Assembly: GCF_014042015.1 (NCBI RefSeq)
Contig: NZ_CP059493.1
Span: 3,410,001 to 3,474,000 of the forward strand
DNA from: Actinotalea sp. JY-7876
GTDB lineage: Bacteria > Actinomycetota > Actinomycetes > Actinomycetales > Cellulomonadaceae
Direction of reading: 5' to 3'
Length of the DNA stretch: 64,000 nucleotides
The notes under the pieces were generated by a model that saw only the letters and a program-made list of their open reading frames with translations, searched no databases and was not told the DNA's origin. A program made the position numbers and the translations under genes. Of this stretch, positions 59,390 through 64,000 are shown piece after piece; within the stretch, counting starts at the first letter, position 1; the number at the start of each line of letters is the position of its first letter.

Positions 59390-60088
59390 ATGACCTCCCC
59401 CGCCACACCTCCGCAGCCGCAGCAGCACGGGTCGACCCCCGGCGCCTGGACCCTGTGGACCGTGCTGGGCCGACCGACCGGCGAACCCCGACCGGGCCCG
59501 ACGGCGCCGCCCGTCACCGAGGCCGCGGGCAACCTGCCCGACGGCGTCGTGCTCCGCGGCGCCTACGACGTGTCCGGGCTGCGCGCCGGCGCCGACCTCC
59601 TCGTGTGGCTGCACGGCGACGCCCCCGAGGACCTCCAGCGGGCCGCGCGCACCCTGCGGCGCTCGCAGGAGCTCGCCCCCCTCGTGCCGGTGTGGTCCGG
59701 CATGGGCGTGCACCGGCCGGCCGAGTTCGCGCGCGACCACCAGCCCGCGTACATGCGCGACACCGAGCCGAAGCCGTGGTTCACGCTCTACCCCTTCGTG
59801 CGGTCCTACGAGTGGTACCTGCTGCCGGCGGACGAGCGGCGCGCGATGCTCATCGAGCACGGCGTCAAGGGCCGCGACTACCCGCAGGTCCTGTCCAACA
59901 CGGTCGCGTCGTTCGCCCTGGGCGACTACGAGTGGCTGCTGGCGTTCGAGGCCGACGAGCTGACGGAGCTCGTGGACCTCATGCGCCACCTGCGCGAGAC
60001 CGAGGCGCGCCGCCACGTGCGCGAGGAGGTCCCGTTCTTCACGGGCCGCCGCATCGAGCTCGACGAGATCACGGAGGTCATCCGATGA
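59390..60088 (+). CDS. hemQ: Coproheme decarboxylase (HemQ, chlorite dismutase family)
   Basis: 232 residues. After a Pro/Gln-rich start, the fold shows DLLVWLHGDAPEDLQRAART, then TLYPFVRSYEWYLLPADERR with the Tyr that equals the catalytic Tyr, MLIEHGVKGRDYPQVL with a candidate heme-ligand His, and FALGDYEWLLAFEADELTEL. It removes two propionate groups from coproheme to give heme b, the last step. A 112-base gap with a nested palindrome precedes it, unlike the overlapping genes around. ATG 59390 has no strong ribosome site. Confidence 0.92.
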   Translation: MTSPATPPQPQQHGSTPGAWTLWTVLGRPTGEPRPGPTAPPVTEAAGNLPDGVVLRGAYDVSGLRAGADLLVWLHGDAPEDLQRAARTLRRSQELAPLVPVWSGMGVHRPAEFARDHQPAYMRDTEPKPWFTLYPFVRSYEWYLLPADERRAMLIEHGVKGRDYPQVLSNTVASFALGDYEWLLAFEADELTELVDLMRHLRETEARRHVREEVPFFTGRRIELDEITEVIR

Positions 60089-61326
60089 GCGTCTGCGATC
60101 CCACCACCCTGCCCGACCGCGACCCGCAGCCGCCGGCGCCGTACGACGCCGTCCTCCTGGTCTCGTTCGGTGGGCCCGAGGGCCAGGACGACGTGCTGCC
60201 CTTCCTGCGCAACGTCACCGCGGGCCGCGGCATCCCGGACGAGCGCCTCGAGGAGGTCGCGCACCACTACCGCCACTTCGGCGGCGTGAGCCCGATCAAC
60301 GCCCAGAACCGTGAGCTCCAGGCCGCGCTGCGCGCCGAGCTCGACGCGCGCGGGCTCGACCTGCCCGTGCTGTGGGGCAACCGCAACTGGGACCCCTACC
60401 TCGCCGACGCGCTGCGCGAGGCGCACGCGGCCGGCCACCGCCGCCTGCTCGCCGTCGTGACCAGCGCGTACAGCTCGTACTCCTCGTGCCGCCAGTACCG
60501 CGAGGACCTCGCGGCGGCGCTCGCCGAGACCGGCCTGGCGGGCGAGATGGTCATCGACAAGGTGCGCCAGTACTTCGACCACCCCGGCTTCGTCACGCCG
60601 TTCGTGGACGGCGTCCGCGACGCGCTCACGCGCGCCCACGTGGCCCTCGTGGAGCGGGACGGCGACGCCGACCTCTCGCGCGACGCGCACGTCCTGTTCG
60701 TGACGCACTCGATCCCGACGTCGACCGCCGTCGCGTCCGGCCCGCGCGGCGCCGAGCTGGGCGAGGACGGCGCCTACGGCGCCCAGCACCGCGCGGTGGC
60801 CGACGTCGTCATGGCGAGCCTGGGCAGCAGCGACGGTCCCGTCGCGGGCTCGACCGCCGGGGCGCGCGGCGCCTCGCTCGCGGGCGTCCCGTGGTCGCTC
60901 GTCTACCAGTCCCGCAGCGGCGCCCCCACGACGCCGTGGCTCGAGCCGGACATCAACGACGCGATCACCGAGCTCGCCGGCCAGGGCGTCAAGGCCGTCG
61001 TCATCGCGCCCATCGGCTTCGTGTCCGACCACATGGAGGTCCTGTGGGACCTGGACGAGGAGGCGCTCGAGACCGCGCGCGACGCGGGCCTGCTGGCCGA
61101 GCGCGCCCCGACGCCCGGGGTGCACCCGGCGTTCGTCGCCGGCCTGGTGGACCTCGTCCAGGAGCGCCTCGCCGGGCAGACTGAGGCCATGACCTCGGCA
61201 CCGCGCCCGCGTCCCGCGCTCACACCGCTCGGGCCCTGGTACGACGTGTGCCGGCCGGGCTGCTGCCTCAACCCCGCGGCGCGCGAGCCGGAGCCACGGC
61301 CGGCGGTGGCGGGCCTGGCACCGTGA
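60085..61326 (+). CDS. hemH: Coproporphyrin ferrochelatase with [2Fe-2S] cysteines
   Basis: 413 residues. Seen are LLVSFGGPEGQDDVLPFLRN, AVVTSAYSSYSSCRQYREDL and VTHSIPTST with the metal-site His, and PIGFVSDHMEVLWDLDEEAL with the catalytic Glu. An actinobacterial extension at the end contains WYDVCRPGCCLNP; its Cys residues with the one in SSCRQY fit a [2Fe-2S] cluster. It inserts iron into coproporphyrin III. The ATG overlaps the hemQ stop. Confidence 0.93.
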   Translation: MSVCDPTTLPDRDPQPPAPYDAVLLVSFGGPEGQDDVLPFLRNVTAGRGIPDERLEEVAHHYRHFGGVSPINAQNRELQAALRAELDARGLDLPVLWGNRNWDPYLADALREAHAAGHRRLLAVVTSAYSSYSSCRQYREDLAAALAETGLAGEMVIDKVRQYFDHPGFVTPFVDGVRDALTRAHVALVERDGDADLSRDAHVLFVTHSIPTSTAVASGPRGAELGEDGAYGAQHRAVADVVMASLGSSDGPVAGSTAGARGASLAGVPWSLVYQSRSGAPTTPWLEPDINDAITELAGQGVKAVVIAPIGFVSDHMEVLWDLDEEALETARDAGLLAERAPTPGVHPAFVAGLVDLVQERLAGQTEAMTSAPRPRPALTPLGPWYDVCRPGCCLNPAAREPEPRPAVAGLAP

Positions 61327-62435
61327 CGGCCGAGGGGCGGCCCGCGGACCGGTCGGCGCTGCGGCTCGGTACGCGCGGCAGCGCCCTGGCGACGACCCAG
61401 ACCGGGATGGTCGCGGACGCGCTGCGCCGCCTCGCCGGCCTGGCCGCGGACGACCTCGTGCAGGTGCGGGTGCGGACCGACGGCGACCGCCTCACCGGGT
61501 CCCTCGCGTCCCTCGGCGGCACCGGCGTCTTCGTCGCCGCGCTGCGTGAGGCCGTGCTCGACGACCGGTGCGACCTCGCCGTCCACTCCCTCAAGGACCT
61601 GCCGACGGCGCCCGCACCCGGTCTGGTCGTGGCCGCTGTCCCCGAGCGCGTCGACCCGCGCGACGCGCTGTGCGCGCGCGACGGCCTCACGCTCGCGACG
61701 CTGCCCCCGGGTGCCCGCGTCGGGACCGGGTCGCCGCGGCGCGCCGCCCAGCTGCGCGCGCTGCGCCCCGACCTGGTGGTCGAGGACATCCGCGGCAACG
61801 TCGACACGCGCCTGGGCCGCGTGGCCGGAGGCGCCGCGGGCGGGCCGGGCGCCGGCGGTGACCTCGACGCGGTCGTGCTCGCGGCCGCCGGTCTGGCGCG
61901 CCTCGGCCGCCTTTCCGCCGTCACCGACCTGCTGGACCCCGAGCACATGGCGCCCGCGCCCGGTCAGGGCGCGCTCGCCGTCGAGTGCCGGCCGGAGCTG
62001 CTCGAGGGCGCCGGGCCCGTCGCGGAGGCGCTGCGCGCGCTCGACCACCTGCCCACACGGCTGGCCGTGACCGCCGAGCGGACGCTGCTGACGGTGCTCG
62101 AGGCCGGGTGCGCGGCCCCCATCGGCGCGCTCGGGTCCGTGGAGAGGGCCACCGGCGCCGCGCGGCACGGCGCCGGTCAGCGGCTGCGCCTCGACGCCGT
62201 GGTGTGCGCGCCCGACGGCGCCGGCCAGGTGCGCTCGTCGGCGTCGGTGCCGCTGCCCGCCCAGCGCGAGGCGCAGGTCGCGGCGGCACGCCGCCTCGGG
62301 GAGGAGGTCGCGCGGCACCTGCTCCTCGCCGGCGCCGCCGAGCTCGCGGACCTGCCCGGGACGCTGGGCCCCGTCGACGGCGGGGCGCCCTCGGTCGGGG
62401 CACGCGCGGGACGCCCGGGCGAGGACGACGCGTGA
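61323..62435 (+). CDS. hemC: Hydroxymethylbilane synthase (porphobilinogen deaminase)
   Basis: 370 residues. The start RLGTRGSALATTQTGMVADA, then CDLAVHSLKDLPTAPAPGLV, GTGSPRRAAQLRALRPDLVV, IRGNVDTRLGRV and the cofactor Cys in LLTVLEAGCAAPIGALGSV are all present. It polymerises four porphobilinogen units. The protein is somewhat longer than the usual 310, owing to insertions and a C-terminal tail. GTG 61323 overlaps the hemH stop. Confidence 0.94.
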   Translation: MTAEGRPADRSALRLGTRGSALATTQTGMVADALRRLAGLAADDLVQVRVRTDGDRLTGSLASLGGTGVFVAALREAVLDDRCDLAVHSLKDLPTAPAPGLVVAAVPERVDPRDALCARDGLTLATLPPGARVGTGSPRRAAQLRALRPDLVVEDIRGNVDTRLGRVAGGAAGGPGAGGDLDAVVLAAAGLARLGRLSAVTDLLDPEHMAPAPGQGALAVECRPELLEGAGPVAEALRALDHLPTRLAVTAERTLLTVLEAGCAAPIGALGSVERATGAARHGAGQRLRLDAVVCAPDGAGQVRSSASVPLPAQREAQVAAARRLGEEVARHLLLAGAAELADLPGTLGPVDGGAPSVGARAGRPGEDDA

Positions 62436-63319
62436 CGCCCGATCTCGCCGGCTGGCGTGTGCTCGTCCCCCGCGGTGGCGAGTGGGGCGAGCGGGTGGCC
62501 GGGATGCTGCACCAGCACGGTGCCGAGAGCGTCGTCGTACCCCTCATCGAGTTCGCACCGCCGCAGGACCTCACGCCGTTCGACTCCGTCCTCAACCGCC
62601 TCGCGCGCGGCGACTACGACTGGCTGGTCGTCACCAGCGCCACCACGGTGCAGTCGCTCTCGGGTCGCGTGGTGACGCTGGTCAACCGGGGCCGCGAGAC
62701 GCCCGCGACGGCGCTGGCCACGTTCGTGGGCGACACGAGCGTGGCCGCCGTCGGCCCCGGCACCGCGCGGGCGCTCGAGCGCGCCGCGGTGACGCCGTCC
62801 CTCGTGCCCACCGGCGAGCGGTCCGCCCGCGGCCTGCTCGCGGAGTTCCCGCGCCCCGAGGACGTCGTCCGCCTGCCCGGCCGGCCCGGGCGGGTCCTGC
62901 TCCCGCAGTCCGACCTCGCCGAGCCGACGCTCGCCGACGGGCTGCGTGGGCTCGGCTGGGAGGTCGACGTCGTCGTGGCCTACCGGACGCTGTCCGGACC
63001 GGTGCCCGGCGAGGGCCTGCGCACGCAGGTGCGGACCGGCGAGTTCGACGCCGTCCTGCTCAGCTCCGCGAGCACGGTCGCCAACCTGCTCGAGCTCGTC
63101 GGCACCCCGCCGCCCACCACGGTCGTGTGCTGCATCGGCCCGCGCACCGAGCAGGCGGCCCGGGAGCACGGGCTGCCCGTGCACGTCGTCCCCGCCCAGG
63201 CGTCGGGCGAGGAGCTCGTCGACGCGCTCGCCGCCTACGCGGCGGGGCGGGCGCCGTCGGCCCCGCCGGGGGTCTCGACCGCGGCCCCGCCGTCACCCCG
63301 TCCCCCCGAGGAGTCCTGA
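62432..63319 (+). CDS. hemD: Uroporphyrinogen-III synthase
   Basis: 295 residues. The fold is less conserved; seen are WRVLVPRGGEWGERVAGMLH, DYDWLVVTSATTVQSLSGRV, AVGPGTARALE, FDAVLLSSASTVANLLELVG and CCIGPRTEQAAREHGLPV, the usual HemD pattern. It closes hydroxymethylbilane to the III isomer. A Pro/Ala tail ends the protein. GTG 62432 overlaps the hemC stop, and its own stop overlaps the hemB start by one base. Confidence 0.92.
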   Translation: MTPDLAGWRVLVPRGGEWGERVAGMLHQHGAESVVVPLIEFAPPQDLTPFDSVLNRLARGDYDWLVVTSATTVQSLSGRVVTLVNRGRETPATALATFVGDTSVAAVGPGTARALERAAVTPSLVPTGERSARGLLAEFPRPEDVVRLPGRPGRVLLPQSDLAEPTLADGLRGLGWEVDVVVAYRTLSGPVPGEGLRTQVRTGEFDAVLLSSASTVANLLELVGTPPPTTVVCCIGPRTEQAAREHGLPVHVVPAQASGEELVDALAAYAAGRAPSAPPGVSTAAPPSPRPPEES

Positions 63320-64000
63320 TGCCGTTCCCCGCGGTCCGTCCGCGCCGCCTGCGCACCACCCCCGCGATGCGCCGCCTGGTCGCGCAGGCCCACGTCACGC
63401 CGGCGCAGCTGGTGCTGCCCCTGTTCGTGCGCGAGGGGGCGAGCGAGCCCGTGCCGATCGGCTCCATGCCCGGCGTCGTGCAGCACAGCCGGGACAGCCT
63501 GCGTGCCGTGGCCGCGCGCGCGGCGACCGCCGGCCTCGGCGGCGTCATGCTCTTCGGCGTCCCCACCACGCGCGACGCCACCGGCAGCGCCGCCTGCGAC
63601 CCCGCGGGCGTGCTCAACCGCGCGATCGCCGACGTCGTCGCGGAGGTGGGCGACGCCGTCGTCGTGCAGGCGGACCTGTGCCTCGACGAGTTCACCGACC
63701 ACGGCCACTGCGGCGTCCTGGACGCGCACGGGCGGGTGGACAACGACGCGACGCTCGAGCAGTACCGGGCGATGGCGCTCGCGCAGGCCGAGGCCGGCGC
63801 CCACCTGCTGGGGCTCAGCGGCATGATGGACGGCCAGGTGGCCGCGGTGCGCGACGCGCTCGACGGCGCCGGCCGGTCCGACGTCGCGCTGCTGGGCTAC
63901 GCGGCCAAGTACGCGTCGGCGTTCTACGGGCCGTTCCGCGAGGCCGTCGAGTCCACCCTCGAGGGCGACCGGCGCACGTACCAGCTGGACCCGGCGAACC
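63319..64000 (+). CDS. hemB: Porphobilinogen synthase (3' end outside window)
   Basis: 227 residues are visible up to the window edge. The start PFPAVRPRRLRTTPAMRRLV is typical, with LPLFVREGASEPVPIGSMPG, the metal loop DLCLDEFTDHGHCGVL with Cys residues, and the Schiff-base Lys in GYAAKYASAFYGPF. It condenses two 5-aminolevulinate molecules. The last gene seen of the heme operon; hemL may follow outside. Confidence 0.93.
   Translation, partial: MPFPAVRPRRLRTTPAMRRLVAQAHVTPAQLVLPLFVREGASEPVPIGSMPGVVQHSRDSLRAVAARAATAGLGGVMLFGVPTTRDATGSAACDPAGVLNRAIADVVAEVGDAVVVQADLCLDEFTDHGHCGVLDAHGRVDNDATLEQYRAMALAQAEAGAHLLGLSGMMDGQVAAVRDALDGAGRSDVALLGYAAKYASAFYGPFREAVESTLEGDRRTYQLDPAN

Noticed and set aside
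1-64000. tRNA, rRNA, insertion sequence or recent transfer
   Set aside because: No tRNA-like clover leaf with the usual T-arm, no transposase or integrase motif and no clear change in base composition were seen by eye. A tRNA search program would be decisive.

Overview
The window is about 64 kb of very GC-rich DNA, by eye above 70% G+C. Short overlapping operons, many GTG starts, an RskA-type anti-sigma factor, a PknG kinase and a coproporphyrin-type heme operon point to an actinomycete. Cellulomonas or a related Micrococcales genus is my best guess; the genus cannot be fixed from this sequence. I saw no tRNA, rRNA, insertion sequence, integrase or phage gene, and no region stands out as recently acquired.

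Layout. 1-2.7 kb: the end of a secreted repeat protein, a trypsin-like protease with a small neighbour carrying its N-terminal domain, and an unknown protein. 2.9-8.3 kb: a WYL regulator divergent from an alpha/beta hydrolase, then a DUF4397 surface protein, a class F sortase, an ECF sigma factor and its zinc-binding anti-sigma factor, then two small proteins. 8.4-12.3 kb: a CopD/CtaG fusion and a run of small genes that look like type VII secretion (WXG100/EspC-like) accessory genes, one frameshifted. 12.5-17.8 kb: a MoxR/DUF58/VWA (Bat-like) operon. 18.0-30.5 kb: a ten-gene, tightly overlapping operon containing a GlnX-GlnH-PknG-like amino-acid sensing module together with TelA, an XpaC-like protein, a CbxX-type AAA+ ATPase, a PP2C phosphatase, a VWA protein and an FHA protein. 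30.5-45.8 kb: tandem hairpin repeats, a flavoprotein, an MFS exporter, a branched-chain 2-oxoacid dehydrogenase operon (E1alpha-E1beta-E2), an isochorismatase-like hydrolase coupled to a UreI/AmiS channel, an aminotransferase, a second WXG-like pair, an EamA transporter and a pyroglutamyl-peptidase-like lipoprotein. 46-50.3 kb: a second MoxR/DUF58 operon with DUF4129. 50.4-52.8 kb: a WXG100-like group with a double YbaB-like protein. 52.9-55.3 kb: purB and a membrane protein. 55.3-64 kb: heme biosynthesis, hemA divergent from hemE-hemY-hemQ-hemH-hemC-hemD-hemB; hemB is cut by the window end.

The most interesting part is the 18.0-30.5 kb operon. A periplasmic binding lipoprotein (GlnH-like) and a four-helix membrane sensor (GlnX-like) probably report ligand to PknG. 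The kinase, the phosphatase and the FHA protein all carry the same type of N-terminal zinc ribbon (DGYCxxCG-like), which suggests a shared docking module and a kinase/phosphatase/reader circuit. TelA, XpaC-like, AAA+ and VWA partners in the same transcript suggest that the circuit acts on a membrane- or envelope-associated machine. The known three-gene module is established biology; the expanded ten-gene version and the shared ribbon are read from this sequence and their meaning is inference.

Several non-coding elements also stand out: a 47-bp nested palindrome before hemQ, a palindrome between hemA and hemE, a start-codon hairpin before the MFS gene, a CTACGG-AA-CCGTAG operator before the dehydrogenase operon, and strong inverted repeats at convergent gene ends.
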